Below are positions 52,193 to 62,200 of a stretch of DNA of 64,000 bases, piece by piece. Source of the stretch: Aureispira sp963837355 (lineage in GTDB: Bacteria; Bacteroidota; Bacteroidia; Chitinophagales; Saprospiraceae). A program made the position numbers and the translations under genes. The stretch's first letter is position 1. Each line of letters begins with the position of its first letter. The stretch covers positions 186,001 through 250,000 of the forward strand of contig CAWIMY010000007.1 of assembly GCA_963837355.1 (NCBI GenBank), read 5' to 3'. The notes beneath the pieces were generated by a model that made no database searches, was not told the DNA's origin, and saw only the letters and a list, made by a program, of their open reading frames with translations.

Positions 52193-53959
52193 CTAATGGG
52201 GCAAATTATAATAATAAACTTGTAAATCGGGCAATTGCTCGGCTACTGACAGTACCCAATGTTCCTTGTTGCGCAACTTGGAATTGCCATAAATCACCAA
52301 GTGTTGTAAATTTGGTAGTTGTCGTAAGCCTTTGATTGAGATGGTTTTGAGTTGATTGTTGTAAGACAAATCTAAGGTTTTGATGGCGCTGAAGCGAAAG
52401 ACAATAGAAGGAATGGTTGTCAACTCGTGGCGAGACAAGTTTAAGACGGCATCTGCGGACAAGCGGGTATGGAGTAAGCGCAACGCCTCCGCTTTGGGCA
52501 AGGCAGTGAGCAAATAGACTAAGCCTTTGGAGTAGCGTTGGTAGCCATACTGCGCCAGCTTGGGCACGTCCAATTCTGAAAAGGGCTCCAGCTGTTTGAG
52601 GCGGCGTTTGATGCCCGCTTCAAAACTGTAGGGCGCAAAGACGAGTTGCTTGCTTTTGATGTGTTCTAATAATTCTATAGAGGCGTGTTGGCCGAGCAGC
52701 CGCTCCAAGGCGCGTTTGGTTTTGCGTTCTTCTACCAACTGATGCGCCCAAAATAATGCTGTGAGTAAAGAAGGCGGAAAGCCACCCCGCTCAAACAGCG
52801 TCAACGCTAATTGTACATTAACGGCCTGCCCACTGCACAGGAGCGCTTCTAAATGAGCTAAATCTACGGGCTCTTCTTGTGGTTGCGTCAAGTAGGCATT
52901 TTCTTGCTGTGCGAGGTACTGCACCACTGCTTTCTCCGTCAAAATCGGGATGTTTTTTTCTAACGCCTCCGTGTAAGCCCCTTGAGCGCGTTGCCCGAGC
53001 AATAAGTAACGACAATCGGCTGTGAGTTTGGAGCGGTAGCGAATCCCCTGCTCGTTGAGTTGGCGGCGAAGTTGCCGCTTGTCTATGCTCAAATTACCTA
53101 CAACCGCCAAGCCTGCATTTTCTAGCTGTTTGGGGTCTATGTCAACTCCCCAACGCATTTGGTAATATTCTAGTGCCTGCAAACGCAAGGGTTCTAAGAG
53201 GAGAATATCGGTTGCTTGCAAGACCAATTTTTCGGAGGCTTGTTGTGCTAGTTTATCGGTTTGCTGGGCGAGTAAATTCATCAATACACTGCGATAAGCC
53301 CCATCCCATTGGTGGGTACGGCAGCTGTTCAGCAGTGTGGAGAAGTATTTTTTTTCTAGACTAGAATGGCTGTAAAGATAGGGCACTTGCGTGCAAAAAT
53401 CAGCGGCTTCTTTTTGTAAGAGGGTATAAAGTCGTTTCGAAACGACCAATTCGCGTAGCGCGGTGAGCGCTGTCAACCCTTTTAGTAATGAAGGGGTGTG
53501 CAATAGATTGACTTGATACAAATTGAGATGCCGTAAGCGGGGGAGTTGTTGTAAGATCGCCCAATCAATGGCTGTATCGGCAAAGCTACTGCCTTGAAAC
53601 GATAATTCTTCTAACTGGGGCAATTGCAATAATACGTCGGGAAAGCTACTGAACTGTTGTTTTTGTAATTCCAAACGGCGCAAGGCAGGCAATTGTGCTA
53701 AGAGCGGCAAAATCGGTTCTATAGGAATATCCTTTAGCACAAGCGTATGGAGCTGTGGAAAGAGGGGGAGAAAGGCAGGCACTTCTGGGCGTAAGAAACC
53801 ACGCAGCAAATGCAATTCTTGTAAGTGGACACAGCGGCGAAGCAACGGCTCAAAATCGGCAATGCTGTAGTAGTTGTTGATGCGGATAGCCGTAATTTGC
53901 TTGTAATCTTTTACAGCTTTCAGCTCATCAAAATTATATAAGGTAAGGCGTTTGGTCAT
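52193..53959 (-). CDS. LRR and BRCT-like domain protein (copy 1)
   Basis: The product has 588 residues, with the same architecture as the two downstream copies but the most divergent. Leucine-rich repeats are at about 40-175 (VHLQELHLLRGFL, FPQLHTLVLKDIPI, LPALRRLELQKQQFSSFP, LPQLEELSFQGSSF). A helical region follows. The BRCT-like unit at about 281-350 opens with LAVVGNLSIDKRQLRRQL; its TTHxLLG motif is changed to CRYLLLG (316-322). A helical segment (VNVQLALTLFERGGFPPSLL) and C-terminal LRRs (about 500-585: LTTIPSIVFRFSAIKTLDLSYNNQL, split here as LTTIPSIVFRF and AIKTLDLSYNNQL) complete it. It is predicted cytoplasmic, function unknown. The clpC terminator separates it from clpC. Confidence 0.86.
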   Translation of the reverse strand: MTKRLTLYNFDELKAVKDYKQITAIRINNYYSIADFEPLLRRCVHLQELHLLRGFLRPEVPAFLPLFPQLHTLVLKDIPIEPILPLLAQLPALRRLELQKQQFSSFPDVLLQLPQLEELSFQGSSFADTAIDWAILQQLPRLRHLNLYQVNLLHTPSLLKGLTALTALRELVVSKRLYTLLQKEAADFCTQVPYLYSHSSLEKKYFSTLLNSCRTHQWDGAYRSVLMNLLAQQTDKLAQQASEKLVLQATDILLLEPLRLQALEYYQMRWGVDIDPKQLENAGLAVVGNLSIDKRQLRRQLNEQGIRYRSKLTADCRYLLLGQRAQGAYTEALEKNIPILTEKAVVQYLAQQENAYLTQPQEEPVDLAHLEALLCSGQAVNVQLALTLFERGGFPPSLLTALFWAHQLVEERKTKRALERLLGQHASIELLEHIKSKQLVFAPYSFEAGIKRRLKQLEPFSELDVPKLAQYGYQRYSKGLVYLLTALPKAEALRLLHTRLSADAVLNLSRHELTTIPSIVFRFSAIKTLDLSYNNQLKTISIKGLRQLPNLQHLVIYGNSKLRNKEHWVLSVAEQLPDLQVYYYNLPH

Positions 53960-53982
53960 AGCCGATAAAGGAGGGGGCTTAA

Positions 53983-54025
53983 AAAATGAAAAAGTGCTGT
54001 TCCGATGTAAGATCGGAACAGCACT
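53983..54025 (-). terminator. Intrinsic terminator of clpC
   Basis: A perfect 14-bp stem (53993-54006 with 54012-54025, loop of 5) lies about 35 bases after the clpC stop. On the minus strand it is followed by a U-rich tract (complement of 53981-53992). It separates clpC transcription from the LRR/BRCT-like genes. Confidence 0.85.
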
Positions 54026-54059
54026 GCCTATAAAGTATTCTTAGAAGCGCTATAAACGC

Positions 54060-56615
54060 TTATTCTTCGGTAGTTTCTGTCGCACTTTTCACTTGAATAA
54101 CCATTTGCTCATCGTCATCTAAGCTTGCCGTTAAGGTCGCTTGATCCTCCAACTTTTCTTGGTTGTTCAAAATAAACTCCGCTAGTGGATCTTCCAAGTA
54201 TTTTTGGATCGCTCTATTGAGCGGACGCGCACCAAACTGTGGATCATACCCTTTTTCTGACAAGAATACTTTCGCTTTTTCGTCCAATTCTAAGCTGAAC
54301 CCTAGCTCTTGAATACGTTCGTACAAGTCTTTTAAAGAGATGTCGATGATGCGGAAAATATCATCCTGATCTAAGCTGTTGAAAACGACAACGTCGTCAA
54401 TTCTGTTCAAAAACTCAGGAGAGAACGTACGTTTCAAGGCATTTTGAATCACGCCCTTCGCATTTTCGTCCGAGTTGCTTTCTCTAGCTTTAGTAGCAAA
54501 ACCTACCCCTTGGCCAAAGTCTTTCAAGCGACGCGCTCCTACATTCGATGTCATGATAATCAAGGTGTTCTTGAAGTCTACCTTGCGTCCCAATCCGTCG
54601 GTCAATTGCCCGTCGTCCAATACCTGCAACAAGATATTGAAAATATCAGGGTGTGCTTTCTCAATCTCATCCAAAAGGATCACAGAATAAGGTTTGCGAC
54701 GCACTTTCTCGGTCAATTGTCCCCCTTCTTCGTATCCCACGTAGCCTGGAGGCGCTCCGATCAAGCGACTGACGGCAAATTTTTCCATGTATTCACTCAT
54801 GTCAATTCTAATTAAAGAATCTTCAGAGGTGAACAGTTGGCGCGCCAATACTTTGGCTAATTCTGTTTTACCAACTCCTGTAGGTCCTAAGAAAATAAAG
54901 GTACCAATAGGCTTGTTGGGATCTTTTAAGCCGACGCGGTTACGCTGAATGGCTTTGGTTACTTTGAGGATGGCTTCGTCCTGACCGATCACCTCGCCTT
55001 GCAAGTCGTTGGTCATGTTGAGCAATTTGCGGTTTTCTTTTTCCGCAACGCTGCTCACAGGGATGCCCGTCATCATAGACACGACTTCTGCAATGTCTGC
55101 TTCTCCAACAGGGTAGCGCTTCGTCTTAGACTCTTCTTCCCATTGTTTTTTGGCCTGCTCCAACTGGCGAATCAATTTTGATTCTTTGTCGCGGAAGTTG
55201 GCTGCTTTTTCGTATTCTTGATCGCGAACGGCTTGGTTCTTATGATCTTTAGTTTGCTCAATGTTTTCTTCCAATTCCACAATATGCGTGGGAACGTGGA
55301 TGTTTTTGAGGTGGACGCGGGCACCTACTTCATCCATTACGTCAATGGCTTTATCGGGCAAGAAACGATCAGAAATATAGCGATCACTCAACTTTACACA
55401 AGCCTCAATGGCCTCGTCAGAATAGTTGACGTGGTGAAAGTCTTCGTATTTTTCTTTGATGTTGCGCAAGATATGCACGGCCTCTTCGGGCGTTGGGGGA
55501 TCAATAACCACTTTCTGAAAACGGCGATCTAAAGCCCCATCCTTCTCGATGTATTGGCGGTATTCGTCCAAAGTCGAGGCTCCGATACATTGCAATTCGC
55601 CCCGCGCTAGAGCTGGCTTAAAGATATTAGAGGCATCCAAAGAACCTGTGGCACCACCTGCACCCACAATCGTGTGGATTTCGTCGATGAACAAAATCAC
55701 ATCGCGTGATTTTTCCAACTCCGTCATGATGGCTTTCATCCGCTCTTCAAACTGGCCACGGTATTTGGTACCTGCCACAAGAGCGGCCAAGTCCAACATA
55801 ACAATGCGCTTGTTAAACAGTGTTCTAGACACTTTGCGTTGATAGATGCGGAGCGCCAAGCCCTCTACGACGGCTGTCTTACCCACCCCAGGTTCTCCAA
55901 TGAGAATAGGGTTGTTCTTTTTGCGTCGCGATAAGATTTGGGAAACACGTTCAATTTCAACTTCTCGCCCAATAATAGGGTCTAATTTGTCTTCTTCGGC
56001 TAGTTTAGAGATGTCGCGTCCAAAGTTGTCCAATACAGGAGTATGGGACTTGCCTTTGTTGCGGCCGCCTCTAGAGGGGTTGTTCCCCTCTCCGCCTTCG
56101 TTACGACTGTCGTCTTCGTCGTCAAATTCTGGTGGTGGCATATCGGATGTAATGTCTGGATTAGTTTCAGTTCCTACATATTCTAACTCTGTTTTGAATA
56201 CATCGTAGGTAACATCAAATTGTAGCAACACGCGGGCTGCTAGATTATCTTTGTGTTTGAGAACAGACAATAGAATGTGCTCTGTTCCAATTAGTTCACT
56301 TTTAAGCAACTTAGCTTCCAAGAAAGTAACTTTCAGCACCTTTTCTGCTTGGCGTGTCAAGGGCAAATTGCCGATGTTATAAGCCGTAGGAAGCGTATCA
56401 TCATTTTGATGAATAGAATCTTCTACCGCTAAGGTTAACTGCTGTGCGTCAACGTGTAGCGATTGCAAAACGCGTACGGCCAAACTGCTCGGTTCTTTCA
56501 GCACGCCCAATAGGAGGTGCTCTGTACCTATATAATCATGACCAAACTTGAGCGCTTCTTCTCTACTGTGAGAGATGATCTCTTTTACCTTGGGAGAGAA
56601 TCTGTTGTTAGGCAT
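54060..56615 (-). CDS. clpC: ATP-dependent Clp protease ATP-binding subunit ClpC
   Basis: The product has 851 residues. Two Clp-N repeats (about 1-150: GTEHLLLGVLK and GTEHILLSVLK) are followed by an acidic linker (PPPEFDDEDDSRNEGG). The first AAA+ module has Walker A GEPGVGKT at 240-247 and Walker B FIDEIH near 310. A UVR-like coiled segment is at about 455-500. The second AAA+ module has GPTGVGKT at 577-584 and LLDEIEKAH at 647-655. The UVR segment and length identify ClpC rather than ClpB. It unfolds substrates and feeds them to ClpP in the cytoplasm. It is monocistronic, with a terminator downstream and a 666-bp gene-free region upstream. No CtsR-type operator was identified. Confidence 0.97.
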   Translation of the reverse strand: MPNNRFSPKVKEIISHSREEALKFGHDYIGTEHLLLGVLKEPSSLAVRVLQSLHVDAQQLTLAVEDSIHQNDDTLPTAYNIGNLPLTRQAEKVLKVTFLEAKLLKSELIGTEHILLSVLKHKDNLAARVLLQFDVTYDVFKTELEYVGTETNPDITSDMPPPEFDDEDDSRNEGGEGNNPSRGGRNKGKSHTPVLDNFGRDISKLAEEDKLDPIIGREVEIERVSQILSRRKKNNPILIGEPGVGKTAVVEGLALRIYQRKVSRTLFNKRIVMLDLAALVAGTKYRGQFEERMKAIMTELEKSRDVILFIDEIHTIVGAGGATGSLDASNIFKPALARGELQCIGASTLDEYRQYIEKDGALDRRFQKVVIDPPTPEEAVHILRNIKEKYEDFHHVNYSDEAIEACVKLSDRYISDRFLPDKAIDVMDEVGARVHLKNIHVPTHIVELEENIEQTKDHKNQAVRDQEYEKAANFRDKESKLIRQLEQAKKQWEEESKTKRYPVGEADIAEVVSMMTGIPVSSVAEKENRKLLNMTNDLQGEVIGQDEAILKVTKAIQRNRVGLKDPNKPIGTFIFLGPTGVGKTELAKVLARQLFTSEDSLIRIDMSEYMEKFAVSRLIGAPPGYVGYEEGGQLTEKVRRKPYSVILLDEIEKAHPDIFNILLQVLDDGQLTDGLGRKVDFKNTLIIMTSNVGARRLKDFGQGVGFATKARESNSDENAKGVIQNALKRTFSPEFLNRIDDVVVFNSLDQDDIFRIIDISLKDLYERIQELGFSLELDEKAKVFLSEKGYDPQFGARPLNRAIQKYLEDPLAEFILNNQEKLEDQATLTASLDDDEQMVIQVKSATETTEE

Positions 56616-57281
56616 AGTGGTATTTTATGGATTGCCAAACCCGCCAAGGTCTGGTAAATGATTTTAATGTTCTATGGCCATCGTCGTCTTAATCTTGGAT
56701 GGAAGGGAGACGTAGGGGCATCTCTTGGGGCAATAATTCTGGCTTTCTATGAAAGATATAGTTTAGTATTTTGGTTGCTGTTTCCTTAACAATGTTCTAG
56801 ATAAAAGGTTTTGTGGCAACAACACACAAAGAAAGGTAGAGAATATTTCCAAAAAAGGAAAACTTTTAATTTTATTTTCCTTGAAGAACGACCCCTGTTT
56901 TTATGAAGGAATAACTCTAAGTAGTAGAGTGGTCTTGATAAGTGCTTAGAACAGAAGGGCAGTATGCTTTAGTCTAAAATAGTGCCAAGCTAGTCTTGTA
57001 TTTTTAGTAGAAATTTGATTACATTAGCTCACACAAAAACACAGGGCTGCCTAAAAAACAACAACTTGGGGCATATCCATACTGCTTTAACTAATAAAGG
57101 CACTGGAGTATGAACATTTATTAAGTAGGTGTTGTTAAAAGCTGCTAGACCAATCCCTGTTCTCATTATCTGACTAAAACCGTTGTTAGACGGTTATTAA
57201 CACAATGCCTTTTTAGTTTATTTTAACAAGTAAACAAGAGATTATCAGGGTATTAGGTTGATATAAGAACCATCGAATCTT
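56616..57281. other. Divergent intergenic region between clpC and the STAS gene
   Basis: No gene was found in 666 bases on either strand. It must hold both promoters. A short hairpin of the AACCG/CGGTT type is at about 57178-57195. No clear TAnnTTTG box could be tied to either gene. Confidence 0.5.
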
Positions 57282-57674
57282 ATGAAATATTCCGTTGATA
57301 GAAAAGACGACTACGCGGTGTTAACGCTAGAAGAAGAGAATTTAAATTCTCTAAAAGCACCCGATTTGAAAGCTGAGTTAATTGTTTTGCACAATGCGGG
57401 CAATAAAAACTTAATTATGGATTTGTCCAATACTAAATTTGTGGACTCTTCTGGATTGAGTGCCATTTTGACAGGAAACCGTCTTTGGACGGAGTCGGGC
57501 AATGCCTTTGTCCTGACAGGATTGGTACACCCCAGTGTCAAAATGCTTATTACCATCTCTCGTTTGGATAGTGTATTAACCATCAAAGACAGCTTGAGCG
57601 AAGCGATTAAGTATGTGATGATGGCTGCTTTCAAAAGCGAACTAGGCAGCAAGACTGTTGAGGAAGACGAGTAG
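57282..57674 (+). CDS. STAS domain protein (anti-sigma factor antagonist type)
   Basis: The product has 130 residues. The STAS core is intact: YAVLTLEEENLNSLKAPDL, then NLIMDLSNTKFVDSSGLSAIL, where the DSSGLS motif holds the serine that is phosphorylated in SpoIIAA/RsbV-type proteins. It then has AFVLTGLVHPSVKMLITISRLD. The acidic C-terminus (SKTVEEDE) is an extension. In such systems the dephosphorylated protein binds an anti-sigma kinase; no kinase or phosphatase gene lies nearby, so its partner is unknown. It is followed by rnz on the same strand after 162 bases. Confidence 0.92.
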   Translation: MKYSVDRKDDYAVLTLEEENLNSLKAPDLKAELIVLHNAGNKNLIMDLSNTKFVDSSGLSAILTGNRLWTESGNAFVLTGLVHPSVKMLITISRLDSVLTIKDSLSEAIKYVMMAAFKSELGSKTVEEDE

Positions 57675-57836
57675 ACTAGCGTGGACTTTTTACCGAGCAT
57701 GAAAGGAAAATAAAGGACTGGAAGGCTGCTGTTTGGCAGTGTTCTAATATCTTTTTATGAACTTAATAATAGCATTGGCATGACCTTCTAAGACCAAGGA
57801 CAATAGCCAGTGCTTTTTTATGTCTTATTACAACCT

Positions 57837-58745
57837 ATGAGTTTCAAGATAACGATTTTGGGGAGCAGCGCCGCTGCGCCTGCTTATGGTAGACACTTGT
57901 CGGCACAGTTGGTAGAGGTGGACGATGAAGTATTTTTGATTGATTGTGGCGAGGCAACTCAGTTTCAGTTGATGCGGTATAAGCTTCGCTTTCAAAAGAT
58001 CGACCGTATTTTTATCAGCCACTTACACGGCGACCATTATTTTGGGTTAATGGGCTTGTTAATGAGTTTTGGATTGAATGATCGAACGGCTCCATTGCAT
58101 GTCCACAGCCCGCCTGGTTTGAACCATTTACTAGAGCGACAATTAGAATATGCGCTCACCTACCCGTTACATTTTCACGAGTCTGACCCCGAGGTTGCGC
58201 AGGTATTATACGAAAGTAGTACCGTAGTGGTGCGTAGTATCCCTTTGGTACATCGCGTTCCTTGTCATGGTTTTTTGATAGAGGAACAGGAGCGCCCCGC
58301 CAATATGCGCAAACACCAAATTAAGGCTTACAATATTCCTTACCAAGTGATGCCTGCAATCAAAGCAGGAGGAGACTACACGACTCCTGAGGGGCAAGTT
58401 ATTCCACATGCTGAATTGACGACTCCTGCTGTGCGCCCTTTGCGCTTTGCGTATTGCTCCGATACCCGTTATCAGCCCAGTTTACAACTTTACTTACAAG
58501 GCGTTGATTTGCTCTATCATGAGGCTACCTTCTTACACGAAGCGTTGGCGCAAGCCCAAAAAACAAAACATACGACTAGCAAAGAAGCTGGCCAATTGGC
58601 TGCTGCTGCTGCCGTCAAAAACTTAATTATCGGCCATTTTTCGGCGCGTTATCAAGAGCTGGCTCCTTTATTAGAAGAAGCACAGCAGTTTTTTGCTGGG
58701 ACAGCACTAGCAGAAGAGGGAAAAACAATTGTCTTAAGAGAATAG
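57837..58745 (+). CDS. rnz: Ribonuclease Z
   Basis: The product has 302 residues from the ATG at 57837; nine extra codons are open upstream to 57810 but the family begins with MSFKITILGSSAAAP. The metallo-beta-lactamase motif is FISHLHGDHYFGL with zinc ligands, followed by a HRVPCHGFLIEE segment, YCSDTRY with the next ligand, and the final HEATF and IIGHFSARY motifs. It cuts the 3' trailer from precursor tRNAs as tRNase Z. In Bacteroidota an STAS-domain gene often precedes rnz, as it does here. Confidence 0.95.
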   Translation: MSFKITILGSSAAAPAYGRHLSAQLVEVDDEVFLIDCGEATQFQLMRYKLRFQKIDRIFISHLHGDHYFGLMGLLMSFGLNDRTAPLHVHSPPGLNHLLERQLEYALTYPLHFHESDPEVAQVLYESSTVVVRSIPLVHRVPCHGFLIEEQERPANMRKHQIKAYNIPYQVMPAIKAGGDYTTPEGQVIPHAELTTPAVRPLRFAYCSDTRYQPSLQLYLQGVDLLYHEATFLHEALAQAQKTKHTTSKEAGQLAAAAAVKNLIIGHFSARYQELAPLLEEAQQFFAGTALAEEGKTIVLRE

Positions 58746-58797
58746 ACTTTATGTCTAATAAAACCCTTGTTGAAGAACATGGCAATAAGATTTCCTC

Positions 58798-58817
58798 AAA
58801 AAAAGTTCGACTTTTTT
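58798..58817 (+). terminator. Probable intrinsic terminator after rnz
   Basis: An A-rich stem of about 8 bp (58798-58806 with 58810-58817, loop TCG) whose right arm is a T tract lies about 50 bases after the rnz stop. The stem is weak (two G-C pairs at most), so the call is tentative. Confidence 0.45.
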
Positions 58818-58819
58818 AG

Positions 58820-59011
58820 AAACAACGGTTACTTTATAAAGTCCTTACCATAAAAGAGAAGAAGCGAGAACAAAAGCAAGCCAGAGCACACGTAGGTAAT
58901 TGAAAAACAAAGTGCTTGTCTAGGCTGTTGCTAAGACATTTGCGAAAGCGAAACAAATGTCAACTTAATAGCGAAACAGCGAGGCAGATTGCAACAATCC
59001 GCTAATTTGTT
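58820..59011. other. Gene-free interval upstream of the HYR-repeat giant gene
   Basis: No coding sequence is convincing. The frame at 59018-59215 is short, starts inside the promoter region and lacks any motif. The interval carries the promoter listed separately. Confidence 0.5.
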
Positions 59012-59020
59012 TTATTTTTG
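58989..59020 (+). promoter_or_regulatory. Bacteroidota-type promoter of the HYR-repeat giant gene
   Basis: TATTTTTG (59013-59020) fits the TAnnTTTG -7 consensus. A TTG at 58989-58991 lies 21 bases upstream, within the usual spacing for a -33 element. The gene starts at 59212, so the leader would be about 185 bases, long enough for post-transcriptional control. Confidence 0.55.
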
Positions 59021-59211
59021 TTTCCAAATGCACAGTTCAGAATAGCTCTCGTGGAAAATAATAGCCAAAACCCTTCGGGTTGTTGGTTGTTACTCGTTAG
59101 AAAAGTTCTGGTTATCAGTTTATTAAAGGGAATTTTTGTTAGTCAATTTTTTATACAAGGAGTTATAGCTGCTCGCCACTATAAAATAGAGACTGAAAAT
59201 TATAAAACTAT

Positions 59212-62200
59212 ATGAGAAGGATATTTACCCTCCCGCCATTGTGTCAACTATTGGTTGTTGTACTAAGTTTAGGAGTCAGTCAGTCGCTTTTTGCACAGAC
59301 GGCCAACCAACAACGAGTCACGACCGAGTGTTACACAGGGCCAACGCGAAATTTTGATGCTGCCGCAGGAACATTGATGCCAGCCGTCACTTTCCAACAA
59401 GGAAATGGGCCTGGTCAAATTCCTGTTGGACATGTTGTGGCCGATGTTATTGTAGAAATTGAGTGGTCCAAAACCGATGATGGCTCTTGTACGCCAAGTA
59501 CGGGAACACCTGCTGACTTGGGGGATGTGGGATTCACAATCTTCAACAGTACATCAGGTACGCGCTATTTGGCCGCCTCCAATGCAACAGGGGGAGCAAC
59601 GAGTCCTACCACGACCAATACGTTTTCGGGAACATTTCCTGCTAACAGTCCTGGTATTATACGCGCAACGACTTATTTTAGAGATGGGTATAACCGCGCC
59701 TATCCTTATGCGCCCACGACAGGCGATACGATTTCGCCCAATAACAGCCCTTTGAGCTTTTATCGTGGCTTGCCTCCCAACTTGAGTTGGCAGATTGGCG
59801 CGATTGATGATCCACGAGCGGGGAGTTCTCCTCAGCTCTGTATTCATTCTTACTGTATTACCTTGGTTACTTGTGTGTCTACTGCCTTACAGGCTAGATG
59901 TCAGGCTTTTCCAGAAGTAGCCTTAGCTCCTGCTACAGGAGTTCACAGTTTTACTTTTGCGGATATAGACAGCTTGAGTGATGCTTCTTGTTTGGTCAAT
60001 TCCATTACATTTACCCCTAGTGCTGTTAACTGTAGTGATGTGAGTGCCCCCGTACCAGTAATCATGACGATCCAAGATAACTTGGGAAATACTAGTACTT
60101 GTAACAGTTTGGTAACGGTACGGGATACTACTGGTCCTGTTATTCCTTATTGTAGCCAGCCTTCAGGGACAACTTTTTCTACCTTGTATATAGATAACCT
60201 TGGGCGCGACACCTTTTTTGCGAGTGCGGTGCCCATGAGTGACAACTGTGGCTTTGTTCTCAAAGAAGTCCGCCGCTTTTCTAGTTTGACTTGGAGTACC
60301 TTTATTCCTTTTGATTGCTCTGTTGGATTACAACAGTTTTTAGTACGTGGTACCGACGCGTCGGGCAATGAAACCTCTTGCCGCGTTATTGTAAATATTT
60401 TGGATACGATTCCTCCTACCGCAGTTTGTGGACAGGATACCTTATATGTGGGCAATGGTGCCCAAACACTACCCCCGATTAATGTTGATGCGGGTAGTAA
60501 TGATTTTTGCCCTAGTTTTCCTATTGTCGCTCGTTGGATTGGCAGTGTAAATGCCACTAACCCTACCTACACTTGTGCGGATATTGGACAATTTAACGTG
60601 TCCTTGATTGTGAGTGATCAATCAGGTAATTTGGATACTTGTACCAATGCCCAAGTAACGGTATTGGATACAACGGCTCCGACGGCTATTTGTCAGAATG
60701 TAAGCCTTTATTTAAATAGTATAGGTACGGCTACCTTAACACCTGCACAAGTAGACAATGGTTCGTTTGACAGTTGTGGTATTGTGAGTCGTACTATTAA
60801 TGGTGTAGCGAGCATTAATTACGATTGTACGGATGCGGGCACTACGCCTACCGTTACCTTATTAATAACAGATGCGAGCGGCAATGACAACAGTTGCACC
60901 GCCACGATTACTATTTTAGATACATTCCCTCCAACAGCCATTTGCCAAAATGCTACCGTTTATGTAAATGGGGCAGGGGTGGCTACCGTGACTGCTAATA
61001 GTCTTAATAATAACAGTACGGATGTTTGTACGGGAAATAACTTAGTGTTTACCATCAATGGTAATGCGACTGCGAATTTTGATTGTGATGACATCGCAAC
61101 CAATCCCAATTCGGTGACGCTTACTGTAACCGATACCAATGGCAACAGTAGTAACTGTACCGCTAATGTAACGGTGTTGGATACCTTAGATCCTGTGGTC
61201 AACTGTGCTTCTCCAACGGCTTATTTGGATGCCAATGGTTTAATTACCGTAACGACTACTGAATTGACGGGTAGTAGTAGTGACAACTGTATTGTAGTAG
61301 ATAGCTCGATTAACGTAATCGGTATTACTTCTATCACGTATACTTGCGCCGCTATTTTTACCCCTCAGACCCCTCAATTAATCGTAACTGATGCTGCAGG
61401 AAATACTGCTTCTTGTGTGGCTACTGTTAATGTAGTGGACAGTGTTACGCCTACGGCGCTTTGTGAAGCGACCTACACAGCGGTGTTGGATGGTAGCGGA
61501 AATGCGGTTGTAACGCCCATTAATATCGACTCTGCGAGTACCGATAATTGTGGCATCGTACAATACTTAATTAATAACCGAGCTAGCCAAACGTATACTT
61601 GTGCTGATATTGGAACACTCTCTGCTGTTTTGACAGTACGGGATTCTTCTAGCAATATCGCTACTTGTCGTACGGATGTAGTGGTCGTAGACAATACGCC
61701 TCCAACGGCTTCTTGTCGGATTAGCGATGCTTTTTTGTCGGCTTCAGGAACGGTTGCCATCACGCCCAACAACGTATTGGCTTTTCCTGCGACTAGCGAC
61801 AACTGTACAAACATCACAACTAGCTTTGCTGGAGGAAACAGAACTATCGTATATAATTGTGATAGTATTGGCTCCCGAACGGTCAATGTGGTCGTGAGAG
61901 ATGCTTCTAATAATGTATCCCTTTGCCGTACAACGGTAACCGTGCGCGATACGTTTGATCCGATTGCTAATTGTCGACCTGTACCTTATACCGTACAATT
62001 GGATAACAATGGGAACGGCTTTGTGGTCCCGGCCAATGTGGACAATAATAGCCGTGATATTTGTGGCTTGGATACCTTATTAGTAAATGGAGTAGATAGC
62101 TTTTTCTTCAATTGTAACAACATCGGTAATACGGCAGTAACGCTTTCTGTTATTGATCGCTCAGGCAATGCGTCTACTTGTGTCGCCAATATTATTGTCG

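Noticed and set aside
59018..59215. Short plus-strand ORF before the HYR giant gene
   Set aside because: Begins inside the promoter box and overlaps the start of the signal peptide in another frame.
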